NCBI GenBank assembly: GCA_026874595.1
Contig: CM049313.1
Span: 53,645,659 to 53,709,658, forward strand
Origin: Sipunculus nudus
Taxonomy: Eukaryota; Annelida; Sipuncula; Golfingiida; Sipunculidae
DNA length: 64,000 bases
Reading direction: 5' to 3'
This document shows, piece after piece, positions 11,491 through 23,848 of the stretch. A program made the position numbers and the translations under genes. Under the pieces are notes generated by a model. It was not told the origin of the DNA. It saw only the letters and a list, made by a program, of their open reading frames with translations, and ran no database searches. Each line of letters starts with the position of its first letter. The first letter of the stretch is position 1.

Positions 11491-12222
11491 GAATTTATAT
11501 ATTTATATATGGGGATGATGTGTATACATGTGTGTGTGCAGGTGCGGTATTGTTTGACCAGGTACCTGGTATGAGGTCATACAAAAAGCCCGGAGAACGC
11601 TAGGAGGAACTAATAATTCTTCCTGCCTAAAAGTATTAAAGACATGTGAAAATTATGAGATAACAGAAATAACCTGAAGTATACTTTTTCAGTCGGTCGG
11701 AAGGTTTATTTGACCTTTGAAAGTTCCCATTGTCATTCCGAAGAACCATTGAACATGATAGATAATTAGATAGATCAATTAATCAACTTTTTGTCTATTC
11801 CTGCACACGGAAAACCTGAAGTACGATAATTAAACAATCAAACTGATCTGAGTGTAACTTGGTCTTGCGGATACCTCTCTATGGGCCCAGGAATAACACA
11901 TACATGTACCTACGTTCAACTAAGACTTCGTTGTCACGACTAGACTAGACTCTGCATTTTATACCACCATATGACTGCTCGTAAATTTATTATCGACCTA
12001 TCGTTGAATGAGCCGATGTGTCGTACGATAGCTTCCGAGGGGTCGTGCGATAACAAACGAGTTGTCGTGGTTACGTACGAGTAGTCGGCCTGTCTGTGCG
12101 AGCGGTCGTACGACCACATAGAATGATTTATGAGTTCTTAAGAGTCGGTCCGACTGCACAGACGACTGGTCTTAACAGGAATTATGTTTCGAGGAACTTA
12201 GCTAATTGTGGACCCCGAATAA

Positions 12223-12225
<3 letters not shown>

Positions 12226-12284
<59 letters not shown>
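12226..12284. repeat. (AT)n microsatellite
   Basis: About 58 bases of uninterrupted AT dinucleotides. Reading frames across it are artefacts. Confidence 0.92.
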
Positions 12285-12286
<2 letters not shown>

Positions 12287-15176
12287 TCACGGGACCGGTC
12301 GATTTGTCCGTTATAGCGGGGTGTCCGTTCCAGCTGCGGCCACATGTCGGAGATCCAAGTATGGGACTTTTATCAACCATGAAAGCCTGTTTTTCCTCTA
12401 ATAATTGAGCTTACATATATGTAACATGTGAATAAAATCTTTTGCTACTGGTTGTTGTGTTTTATTTATTTATTTTTTTTAGAATGAGGCTTTTATTATT
12501 AACTTAAACATTATCGTCATTATCGTCAAAATAATATTCTAACATTGATTGACATCGACAGGACTTACTCGTCTCGACATATACATTTCTGCACTGGGTC
12601 CGTAAAATTTCTCAGTTACTCACTCTTTCAATGATAATATAAGAATCGCTCTGACATAAATTAATTTCTGACATCTCAAATATGATCAATAAATGCATGA
12701 TATCATATACGCCTTATGATTGGTAGTTGGGACTAATTTCCGTGATGCAAATGTTACAGGATCGGAGATTGGTTGATATCGCTTAGCCCCCGACCCATGC
12801 GATAGGTCATGACCCGTGACTGTTATCGTCCGGGTGTGTAATAGATACGTTATTTTCCTCGCTCCTGGGCCTATTATAGAATAATGTAGCCAAAATTCAG
12901 GATGAATATGTTGGTTCACTGAAAGCTCGCCACAAAAGAAGCTCCATTAAATCCGTCATTTTGGGCGCTGCTATTGATAAAAGGATAAATAAATGTTCCA
13001 GCTGAAAAATAAGGCAAATTGAGTAAAACTAGCTCAGGTTTCATAGTCATGGCAATATGCCAAACTCAAAAGAACATTTAAGTGATATAAAGCGTACCGG
13101 AAACAGACTTATTTGCACCATGTAAAGCTCTACCTTATAAAGAACCAACACCACCGCCAAGAAACACAAGGTTTTGTGCCACGGCAGACTCCAATGCTAG
13201 ATCAGGTCCCGAAGAAGGCATATTATTTTGCCCGCCTAGACCTACCAGATACAATGTAGTATGTTTTCGGGAGAAAAATTCGTGTGAGAAGACCTGTCCG
13301 CAGTAACGAAATCTACGGCGCTGTGACTTGATTTTGTGCAACCACCAAAGATTCGACCGATGTCAGTCAACCTGGCCAACGTTGTTGGCAGACAATTGAC
13401 TACACGTACTGTGCAGCCGATAGTGCGAGACCAACCCATTTGAACCACGTCATATGAGCGTCAATACTGTGGTTCAGCACCCCGCCAGCATCAGCCATAC
13501 GGCTTTATCCTGATGTACAACATAACAGGTTCCCATATCAGATGCCAAGAGCCGCACATCCTTAACGTTACGATCCCACCCAGGGTGGTCAATGCTTCCT
13601 CAACACAGAACGGCTGAACACTAGGGCCCGCATTGAATAATATGCGGACGGGGCGGGTTACATCTGAGTTCTTAGGGTTCTCAGTTTTAATTTCACTGAT
13701 CAAACCCACACAACCTTTATTGATCAGCAGTAACTCAACTCTTCCTTATTTTAAGACTTAAAGCCGCACCCATCTGTCTTGATGTACCATAATTCCCCAC
13801 TTGTCAACTCCGGTGGCAGATCTGCATTTTACTGAACGACATATGTTGAAAAAACATGTCCCTTATTGCATCTCTTTATTCAATAGTACTAGCCAAATAT
13901 CTGACTTCTCCATTTTTTTTTAAATTTCGCCAATTAGAATAGCGAAGTTAAATGCAAAGGAAACAAACAAATAAACAAGCTAGATGAAAAGAGATTGAAC
14001 ACTTGTCGGAAGGTGAGACAGGCAGATGAACAGGTGAGTCAAACTTCATCTGACTTTGAGGTAGTAGAATTTTACTAGACGATATGCTTCCTCTATCATC
14101 AAATATTATATTTTGGCATAGGTTGCAAACCCTTCCGTTGCTAGGTCAAGCGGCCATGGCACAACAACGCCATGGACATATCTACATGTACATACATGAT
14201 AAGCTGGGACATTAGTGTCATAGTTGCTAAACTTCGCATCGGGCCGAGATCCAGGACGTTCCCACATATTAATTAAATATTAAACAGATGGAGGCTATCT
14301 GCATAAATAATATTTTTCATAAAGAAATGGCCCCTTAAAGTAACACATTCAACTGAAATTTATACTCTTTGCAATTCATGAGAGTGAAGGTATATACTCC
14401 AGGTAACAAATATCAGTTATATATCCGGCTACTTATCGCGATTGCCGCGAGACTTCAACAAATCTCAAGTACAACTGTGCAAACATAGCTTTATCCCCGT
14501 CATGCAGTTAAATCAAACATGGAATACATGATCATGCGCATGCTGATGTATAAAAGATCAATATTAACACCATGGTGACACCAAAACAACTTGTACGCTA
14601 AACAGGAAATGACTCGCTACCATAGAGACGGAGTTTCAGTTTGCATTGTGAGTTCACATGTACGCTTTCATCTTAATTCATCATTCGTAGCCTAATAATA
14701 AGTTTATGTGCGGTTTACCTCGATATCAATGCAACAAGATTGAAGACCACTGCAACCCTCGCTTACATCACAACCAAATTAGGCTTACCAGCTATTATTA
14801 AAGGGCCTATTGAGTCCTGTATTCACGGATAATTGTAGTCTCGAAGTCTCCAGTAGAACAAGCTTTGTTGACTTTGCTTGTACCTGATATACCATTTTTC
14901 ACACTTTATTTTCCGTTTTTCCCTCGTGTATAATGCTCAGTGACTAACAGTTGATGACTGCTGAACTGAACACCCATATAAGTTGATATGGCGAGTGTGT
15001 GATACTGTTCTGTATCACATATGCATATTATTAATTGGTTTCGTAAATGCCGAAAATTCTCAACAAAAAATCTGGTTAATTTGATTTTGACAACACATTA
15101 TTTCTCTGTTACTTCGTATGTTATTAATATGTTGTTTCTCAACCATCTCGTTTTGAATATATATATATATATATAT

Positions 15177-15332
15177 TGTTACGAAGACAAATAAATGAGG
15201 GGAAAATCCTGGACAGATCCGGGAGTCGAACCTAGGCCGGAAGCGCACAAGTCCGGCGAACCAACCGCTTCGCTAGAAAAGCAAGCTTCACTAGCGAGAC
15301 AGTTCGGTCCGCTTTTATGTCACCCCGTAACA
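15177..15332 (-). mobile_element. 156-bp TGTTACG...CGTAACA element with tRNA-like promoter boxes
   Basis: Bounded by a perfect 7-bp inverted repeat (TGTTACG/CGTAACA) and embedded in (AT)n on both sides. The minus strand carries an A-box-like TAGCGAAGCGGTTGG and a B box GGTTCGACTCC at proper tRNA spacing. It does not fold into a clean cloverleaf as far as I can tell, so it is tRNA-derived rather than a tRNA gene. The right duplication arm lacks it: at 50.55 kb there is only a short CA/TA tract. TG...CA ends also permit a very small LTR-type origin. Confidence 0.6.
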
Positions 15333-16130
15333 ATATATATATATATATATATATGAATAGTGTGTGTATGAGTGAGGGAAATTTCTGATTTCAACGTTAT
15401 GAGTGAACATAAGCCCTTAAAAGTCACTTAAAAGTAAACGCCGCAACGGCATTTGCTGTCATATTCTAATGCTATATTTAAAGATCCGGTGCTGGACTCG
15501 CACAGCTCTGTACACCGCTCATCTTTCTGGTCCTGTCAGCGATTACAATCGTCTGAACAGCCACAACAACACCAGCATATATATATTTACTATATACGTG
15601 TTTTATCTGAGAACATTTTACCTTTTTCCTTCAGAACTACACTAGTAAGTCATTACAGAAAGGAAAATTCAAGTAATTGAATCTAAGTGATAGGAATGTA
15701 TGTCGTGAAACCACAAATATATCTGGTTGTAAGGTTAGTGCGTTAATGCATGATGATGGGTCTGATGATGTCATGACAACCCTGATTACACGTCAACGTC
15801 AAGTTAGTTTTATACAATATGGACAGTTTGTGTCCATGTCTTAGATTTCCCAGCAACTTGACGTTGATGTTTATCCTGAAGATGTTCGTGTTTATGATGG
15901 GTCTGAGCTAAAAATAAAATGACGACCTTGACCTCGTACTCCCCTTTCACTGAGATATTCTTTGAAGGTTTTTTAAATCTACTGAAATAAACCTGTGATT
16001 CTGAGTTCTTGTGTCACCTATTTGTTGTTTACTTTGTAAAATAAAAAAAAAATTGTTTTGTTTACCCTTGCTTCTCAATTGCTGCTATTCGTACGCCTTA
16101 GCAGGTTACCTCAATCCTGTTTGTGTTACA

Positions 16131-16162
16131 ATATTAACAATAATAATAATAATAATAATAAT
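16131..16162. repeat. (AAT)n microsatellite
   Basis: About ten AAT units. The right arm has the complementary array at 49683-49714, so the array predates the inverted duplication. Confidence 0.88.
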
Positions 16163-16389
16163 GTCGACAATACACTCCGACAAGTCAATTATTAAAACTT
16201 AAACAGAGACAAAGAATCGATTTTAATTCTCCGTGTGCGGAGGGAAATAGAGGCATAAATCAATAAATGTTGAACAATATTAACATATTTTTGTTTAAAC
16301 GTTTTGATTAAAAATATTCCTTTCTATTCATGCATTTTCTATATCCCGTCCATTTATTGGTAATAATAGCTGCATTAGTTCTAGAGGTG

Positions 16390-17038
16390 TTAAGCCTGCC
16401 GCAAACAGAAGAGTTTGTAGGCTCATGTTATGAGAGGTTCCGACGTATCAGAAAGAGTATACAAAGTGAACAAAACAGCTTATTCCAACGTATATACCAA
16501 TCATACAAATGTAGGCTAAGAAATAATCAATTATTGTTTAGCCAAAGAAATATTTAAATTTGTTTACACTATCACACCACCTATCACTTTCATGCTACTA
16601 GCTAATTATTTTTCCCAACGATCAGAATTAATTTTTCCCCTTCTTGTAAAAAGGAGTTATTTGGTCTGACGAGAGCAGGTTGGATGGTTTTCTTTGTATG
16701 GTGATTAAATTAAAGGAAGACAGGAGACGTCACCAACTGTGTTTACGACTAGTCGCCGACTGGTCGCAGACGCAGACACCTGACCAAAACTTCGGTATAA
16801 CCAGTTGGTTGGTATTCAGACTCAAATCGCATCGCAAGCGTCGCCCATACAATCGCTGATGATCGCAAGGAATCGCAAGTCTGACAAGCCAGCCAGAATC
16901 ATCTACGACTCAAGTAGCAAGTCACATTGCAGGGTCCACCAGCAAGCGATTCATCGGGATTATAATCGGCGAACCCTTGCAATTGCAGTGTCATCGCATC
17001 GCGTCGCAGTAAAATCGCCAGTGTTGCGGCAGGCTTAA
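16390..17038. mobile_element. Candidate non-autonomous DNA transposon, TTAA-GCCTGCCGC ends
   Basis: One end reads TTAAGCCTGCCGCAAACAG and the other CAGTGTTGCGGCAGGCTTAA, a terminal inverted repeat of about 14 bp with TTAA at both ends, reminiscent of a piggyBac-type TTAA target. The inner ends are rich in TCGCA/TGCGA words (for example CGACTAGTCGCCGACTGGTCGC). No transposase is visible. In the right arm the homologous sequence is rearranged into the tandem array at 46.3-49.4 kb. Superfamily is uncertain. Confidence 0.5.
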
Positions 17039-18132
17039 GTGTGTCTTACAGAACACCTCAGGAAAGTTACAATTGTTCCAAAAACCTCTGCATGTCCACT
17101 TATTTTTTGCGACATTTCTTTCATAATGATTTCTTTAGATACCTTAAAGCTATTTTCACGGGAGGTAATGTGGCGATTGATGGTAATTTAAATAAGTTAA
17201 AAAAAATTACTCTTCGACGCTGGGACGATGTTAGAAAGAGCTGCAAAAACGATGGCATCATTACCAGTTGCCATCGCCTGTTTATCCATGCAATGTAGGA
17301 GGAATGTATGTGTGACGTAACCAGATTGTGACGTGCAAATCCAATTCTGACATCTCCGTGAATGTTTGAAGTTTAAGATCGTCAACTTGGACCGTCAATG
17401 ATATGTCGCAAGACTGTATATCTCTGTTCTGTTTCATTTTGAATTAATCATATGGAACCTGGACATGCATGAGTATTATGTTGCCGTCATATAGTCGCCA
17501 AATTTGTTCCCTTAGCTCCTGAGTTAATTAAGGGAAGTTTGAGTGCAGTTTACAAAAAAAATATTTAAAAAAAGGCAGATGGACAGGTGAGGTGGAATAT
17601 AGTATCGCTTAAGATCCTGGCGGCGGTGGACATGTAGGTTTTGACTGCAAACAGTTCCGTTATTATTAACTTTATGTGAGAGAAACGTGATTTTAGTCTA
17701 TATTTTGGAAAATTGAATACTCACAGTAAGTAAACAATTGGGACAAAATCTACATAAGTTCAACTGGTCCGTTTAAAATCTATAGCGTGGACCAGTCCCA
17801 TTTGTATCATTCGTATTAATATCTTATATATTATATAATATAATATATAATATAATAATTTGCTTTGTTTTTGGTACATATACGGTCACCCAAACACTAA
17901 TCTCGTTTACATTTGAGGTGTGGATCTTTCCTCTTAACAGACCTCTTCCCCGGGTGCGGTATATACTGGTGACGACAGACATTAAGAGTAATATTGTATT
18001 AAATGAAAGCAGAGAGTACTGAGTAGAGAGGATTTTTTTGACATATGACATAGGCTATATCGACATATATCGTGTTACATTTAACAAGACCAGCAACGCT
18101 GCTCACATGACCCAGTAGAGTAGACCACTGTA

Positions 18133-18533
18133 AGCCTGCGTTTATCAGACGCGGGGTATGCCGTAAGTGGAATGCGTTATGCGGTTTGCGGGAAAAAAGG
18201 TTTTCCGCTCTAGTTATTTTGTCATGAACAAATTAACGGCCCGGCAGTATGCGGTTTGCGGAATGCGGTATGAGACACGCTGTAAAGTGGATTTCCCAAT
18301 GGAGAATAAGATCCGAAAACCGCGCGCGGAAAAGAGGCCATTGGCTCTGGCAACCTTATGTATGATCTACGGATGCAGCGCGATCTAGCGGGTTTTGACA
18401 TCACCAGTTGCATACCGCAGTGAATTACCGCCAATCAAGTACTATGACGCACATGATTTTATACTGCCTTCGCGTACCGCGTTTTGCTGCCGCATTCCGC
18501 ATATCACATACCGCGCGCCAAGTAAACACACCT
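18133..18533. mobile_element. MITE-like element rich in TATGCGG words, left copy
   Basis: Starts CCTGCGTTTATC and ends at a mutated partner (AAGTAAACACACC). Inside, GCGGTATGCGGTTTGCGG-like words run in one direction near one end and the complement near the other. Its inverted partner is 45285-45621, where both ends (GCTGCGTTTA and TAAACGCAGC) are better kept. No coding capacity. Confidence 0.6.
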
Positions 18534-18905
18534 CCATGCGAAGTGCGCATACTCGTAGCAAAGGTTAATAGCTGGCAAATTATTTTCACATTTGAGATTT
18601 GGCTATAAATATTGTGCCAAAAATAACTGTACACCACTTAAAGAAAGCATGCCCTTCGTCAACGCCCTATTAGTTAAAGACTAGTACAACATGTCGGTGC
18701 TGCCCAGTGACCCGTATCTACAGACATGCTACATAGATGCCGCCACACGTCATTTTCAGTTTATAACACGTATCCAGGATGAAAAAGCAAAAAATGATTG
18801 AAGGTGAAACAGTTTTGTGCACGAGATAACACTTTCCAAGATGTATGATCTATTGGCATTCAATATTCAAGGACGTCACATATAGACGATAGTTCAGAGG
18901 TTATA

Positions 18906-21900
18906 CCAGTTATAGATTGGTCACCAGTTTACACGTGACCCAAAATTAAATGTAGGACATGTAACTGTATTCATATTTCATATATAAAAGATACTACACC
19001 TGAGGTTTGGGCCTCTTTGAAATAATTTTCAAAAATGAATTCTGATATTAATTTTTTTTACCTAAGAATTTGTTGGTTCTACAGTCAAACAAGGCCAAGA
19101 AAATCAGGGCTTGTGTATCTTATTTTTTCATAAGCCATCAATGATGTCAAAATAACCCCTCCAAGCAGTACCAAATAACCATTTGGACAACATGTCTTTG
19201 ATTGGCAACATATTTTTAAAAAAAAATTGAGTAATACAGTTAATTTTGTGTGAGATTGTGCTAAACATACATAAAAATCAAACAATGGGTTTCTTTTAAG
19301 GCCTCTTCCCATAACGGCTAGAGCTAACCAGAGCAGGCCAAACCATTCACTACTTCTTCCAGGTTTGGTGATCCAAGGTCATGTAAACAAATAGGACCAC
19401 GTGAGCTTAAAGGAAAGTTTCGATAAGTATTGAGGCGGAGGAACTCGACTGGAAACACTGTATACGCAAAACTTCGTTTCGGATGATACATTTAACCATG
19501 AACATTAATAAACGTGGTATAAATAATATGATTGTTGAAAGTAAATGAACGAATTTGTCATGTTGTCATCCTCATGTCAAAAGGTCATATTACCACTTAG
19601 TAAAAAAAGAGGGAATGTCACAGGTAGCATAAACAGGTAGATTCGCTTTTTTTCTACAACTTTCCCACAATTTCATGAAACAATTTTTTGAAACATGAAG
19701 AAAGGATGCCCAAGAAAAGCCAAGCACTATCACACACACACACCCATGAACAAACAACTAAGACAGCATATATATAACACACTTTGTATTGACTATATAT
19801 ACAGTGAATTAAAAAAAAATATGTCTTGGCTTGTAGCTGACGCCGATATAATGTTGGACCAGGAACTACTACGGGTACCAGGCTCAGTGACAGAGGGACC
19901 ATCCCAAAAGTGCAATATCTGAAGACAAATAAAACCCTAATTTAATCTTAACGGTTCGCAACAAACTCTTTCCATGAAAAATGTGTCACAAGAAGGAAGT
20001 ATTTAGACAGAAAAGCTAGAAGTACATATAGGATTTAATTTAAAACCAATTAAATTCAACAGGGCACGTCACCAGTTAATGAAGAAAAAATGATAGTAAT
20101 GAAATATAATAAACAGTTACGTTCTTTACTGAGGCTGCAATACAGTGTCTTTAATGCAATAAAGAAAATTGTAACAGGCTCATAAATATTGCGTCAAGAG
20201 TTTGAGGAACGTCTGTTGTCACCGGTTTGTAGTAGTGGCGTTGGGTTGTCATAGAAACCCTCCCTCACAGGGTTACTTCCGGTGCCTGGTTTCCCAACAT
20301 TTTTGCTGCTTTGGTAGAGTTATGCATTGCCAAATATTAACATGTAACTTCAGTCACATGATACGTTACAGTTTTGGTAGAGAGTTGGGGTACCATTGTT
20401 CATTTGGCAAAAATGTCCTCTGACTTCACTTCTATGTTAATGCTTGGAGCATTTTTGTGTTCAGCTCATAGGTGAACCTCTCGGTTCCAGGTTCACAGAC
20501 CAACTCTGGCCTTCAAACAAAATTCCTCATGCACCAAGACACAAAAAAACATTACAGCCTCACTTTGAGTTATGTGATTACTGGGGCATAAGGAAGGACT
20601 TGTGACAGGAAGAAAGGGATTCTTGCCCAGCAGATAGGAAGAAGACAACAATTAAAACCCAATGAATACACAGGGCATTGAAAAGCTGGACCTGACATGG
20701 TCCACTGCACTCAGTCAAAACTTGAAAACAGATCAGGGATTTAAGGTTACAGGACCCTATTGGCCCTGGGAAAGTACAGTGCAGGGTTAGAAAACTGAGT
20801 CACATGTAAAAATACATTAAGAATTATCGTTTTCAGCAGTCAACCTGTGACACCATGATCAACGTTTTATATTATATTTTCGCCATTTTCTGTCTACTTG
20901 TTAGCTATCCAACAATCTGTCTGTCGGTCTGTCCTTTTATACATGTTCGGCTTCAGTCTAACCGTTTGCAGCAGCATTTCTTTAATGCTTAGAAAAAGTT
21001 TGGTAAAGTTCAGTAAAAGTCTCTGCAAACTTACAGTAACATTGTTATTATTTCTGTATTATTGTGTGTCTGTTGTGTGAAATATATCTAAACTGTTTTT
21101 GATGGAATTCATTGCATTTTGATAAAATGGGGGGGGGGGGGGAAGCAGAAAATATTAGTTTATGTTCAAGCTGCTCTGGAATTAGCAGTCAGGCCTTCAT
21201 AAGCATAGCAGAGGTATTTACATTTATTCTCTCGGAATGCTCTGTCTTACTGGCTTAAGGTATCCTCAGCTGATGTATACAGGCCATATACAGAAATGTA
21301 CTCCTATGGCAAACATCGTCATCAGAACAGAATATGTCTCTGAATAAGAATTAGGAAATGGATCATTTGTCATACAATGTTTCCCTTTAAATGTTTAACA
21401 TAAAAGATTTATTGATTCCGGTTTTTTTTGTGGTTAAGCATGCCCACGACAATTTATACTGATTTTGTACATACTCAAAATATGTCGTTCAAGAATAAAA
21501 ACAACAAGAAGTTTTTTCTCTCTTCGCTTTTATTCACATGAAGATTTGAGCAGTAATGCTTGTATGCAAATGGGATAACTATTTTTGAGAGAATTCGGAG
21601 ATAAATGTATCTGTCTGAAAACATCTTCTCTCAACACACTGCAACAGGATATAAAAGAAAGATCTTCCAATATATTTATAATACACCGTGAGCAGCAACT
21701 CTTGTCAGATTTGTAATTAAAACAAAAAGGTCTACGAAGAGTCCCATTATCGGATTCTGTGTCTACATATATTATAAAATAATTGCTGACATGTATTTAA
21801 ATCAGGTATTTAGTGAACATAGTTGTCTTTGAAAAGTTTAACACATTTACATATTTATTTTTTTAATTAACATATTGCTTTATCTATATGTGACAGGCAC

Positions 21901-22161
21901 ATTTTATGTTGAAATGGAAAATGAAATTTATTTTGCTTTTTTTTTCTTCTTGATACCAGACTTTCTATATTTGCCCCAAGTCACTTGTTTAATTTACACA
22001 AAAAGTGAGTTAGAACCGTACATCTTACATAAAGTATGATGTGAAACATGAGATAAAATGTAACAGTTTTCTTTGCCTGGGTGAAATATTACATAATCTT
22101 TGGAGGCATTAAGATTATTAAAGCTAAACCAAAAGCAGAGCAAGTTTACCGAATAAAACCT
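18906..22161. other. AT-rich intergenic DNA between duplication arm and copy A
   Basis: I see no exon, element end or RNA gene. A poly-G run lies near 21128-21142, and a variant of the CAAAACTTCGTTT repeat end near 19457. TTTATT near 21927 is an AATAAA on the minus strand and could serve as the polyadenylation signal of copy A, about 230 bases beyond its stop codon. Confidence 0.5.
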
Positions 22162-22468
22162 TCAATAAAGAATGTTGGAGCAGCAGTTAAGTGTAATGTT
22201 AAACCCTCTGAAGTAGACCCTGTTCTTGAACCCGTTCAATATCGCTGGCCCACTTCGAGCAACGTTAGGGAAGTGATGGGGGATCGTGGCCAGCATCGGG
22301 TTGTTCAGATACACACGTGTCTCACGCCCGACCACTTGCACCTTGGCGTTATGCCAGGTGCGACCTTTAGGGACACCTTGCGGGCAACTGCCAGTATTAT
22401 TCGTATCGGAAACCATATTACCGTTGACGACGTATCCATAGCCATAACACTTCTCAGGCCAGTGGGGT
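22162..22468 (-). CDS. Copy A exon 3: C-terminal half of lectin-like domain
   Basis: Acceptor ATATCCGTTACAG, phase 2. Encodes 101 residues from PHWPEKCYGYGY to a TGA stop after CCSNILY. Its C-terminus is seven residues longer than that of copy B because the Cys that ends copy B is not followed by a stop here. Confidence 0.85.
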
Positions 22469-22699
22469 CTGTAACGGATATAAAAAAGCATGTAAACGAC
22501 CTTACCCGACATTTTATTTTAGAAGCAATATCTTTATCTATATTCCTCTTCTTGTCTATCTCTTTTTATGAATAGTTATCCAAGTGAAACTTGAGGTATA
22601 ACTTAATTGATGGATATACTATGTATGTTTAACCATATTTCCCCCCCTAAAATTATACAAATGTGAAATACATTATATATATTTCTGTTGACCACATAA

Positions 22700-22759
<60 letters not shown>

Positions 22760-22832
22760 AAATATAATATTACGGGTTGCATATTAATGCTGACAGAAAT
22801 GTCTTGCAAGAGAAGCTTGCATCTCTAGCAAT

Positions 22833-22903
<71 letters not shown>

Positions 22904-23808
22904 ACAGATGTCTCTTTAATTGTATGTGTATGTGCAGCGATAGCATTGACCATTGCCATGACGGCATAGCCCGTCTGACGTCTAAACGGCGGTCATGTTA
23001 GTCTACGGCTTTCTCGCCTGGCCAGGCCGGGCCGGCCCACGTGTAAACCCTGATATGTAGAAACACAACGATGTTGTTCTAGATGTTTCCTGTAACGCGT
23101 GTGTACTGTGTATCATGTTAGGTTTTTTGGATTGTTCAAGAAATGGAAAGTTCTCGGCTTAAGGTGAAGAGTTATATAAAGGGGCTGTGTTTTAGAGCAG
23201 AGAGAGGGAGGAACTAAATATTTCAGCGGGCACGGAAGAGTGTGTGTCAGTTTGTGGGACCTTTTCCGATACATGCAGCAATTAAAGGTCTTCTTCGGGA
23301 TTTATGACGGATTTTATATAGTCTTCAGTTTGCCTTTCGGATCACTGCCAGGATTTCACTTTTGGATTACAGTTGATTGATTTTGTGATTACATTGGACT
23401 GTTATTGTCTGAGAAGATTTGTGTTAACTGTTCATCCGGTTTATACATTTTAAATGACTTGTCGCTGTGACAGTGGTGGTATCAAGGTACTGTACACTTT
23501 GTTTATTATACTGTGTGATTGTATTGATTAACTGTTGTACTGTTGTTATACTGTATAATCGTATTGATTTAGTGTATTGTAATGTTAGGGTTGATTTAAG
23601 AATAAATTATGATTATTTGTTAACAAAAACCACTGACTTTCTTATTCATTCCCCTAAACATTTCACACTGCCTAGTTTTACAGAATCTGATTTTTTTTAT
23701 CTCCATTACCAAATGTTTGTTCGTCACGACTACGTGATCTGTTGACATAAGGTTCCGTAATAATAATAATAATAATAATTATAATAATAATAATAATGAT
23801 AATAATAA

Positions 23809-23848
<40 letters not shown>

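Larger units (their letters stand above)
9693..13664. other. Intergenic repeats, no supported gene
   Basis: Contains AT-rich and poly-G/C tracts (10.0-10.6 kb), the inverted repeat copy at 10857-11170, a CA/TA array (11.46-11.5 kb) and a segment at about 11.57-11.90 kb that is a direct homologue of 29.60-29.85 kb. Near 12000-12120 TCGT/CGTACGA words cluster, and an (AT)n array follows. Frames between 13.1 and 13.7 kb are open on the minus strand for 60-70 codons but match nothing I recognise. Confidence 0.5.
13665..18905 (+). repeat. Left arm of a large inverted duplication
   Basis: Reverse-complement homology to 44010-54795 was followed by eye at many points: 13.67-13.78 with 54.68-54.79 kb, 14.33-14.60 with 53.80-54.07, 14.64-14.82 with 52.21-52.43, 14.82-15.15 with 50.58-50.93, 15.43-15.56 with 50.28-50.45, 15.74-15.95 with 49.93-50.13, 16.6-17.3 with 46.3-49.3, 17.7-18.1 with 45.6-46.0, 18.13-18.53 with 45.29-45.62, and 18.75-18.90 with 44.02-45.0. 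The left arm is about half as long because the right arm carries several insertions and a tandem expansion. No exon is visible in this arm. Confidence 0.85.

Noticed and set aside
13135-13709. Overlapping minus-strand frames of 68-72 codons near the left-arm edge
   Set aside because: No splice context, no family resemblance and no conservation with the right arm.
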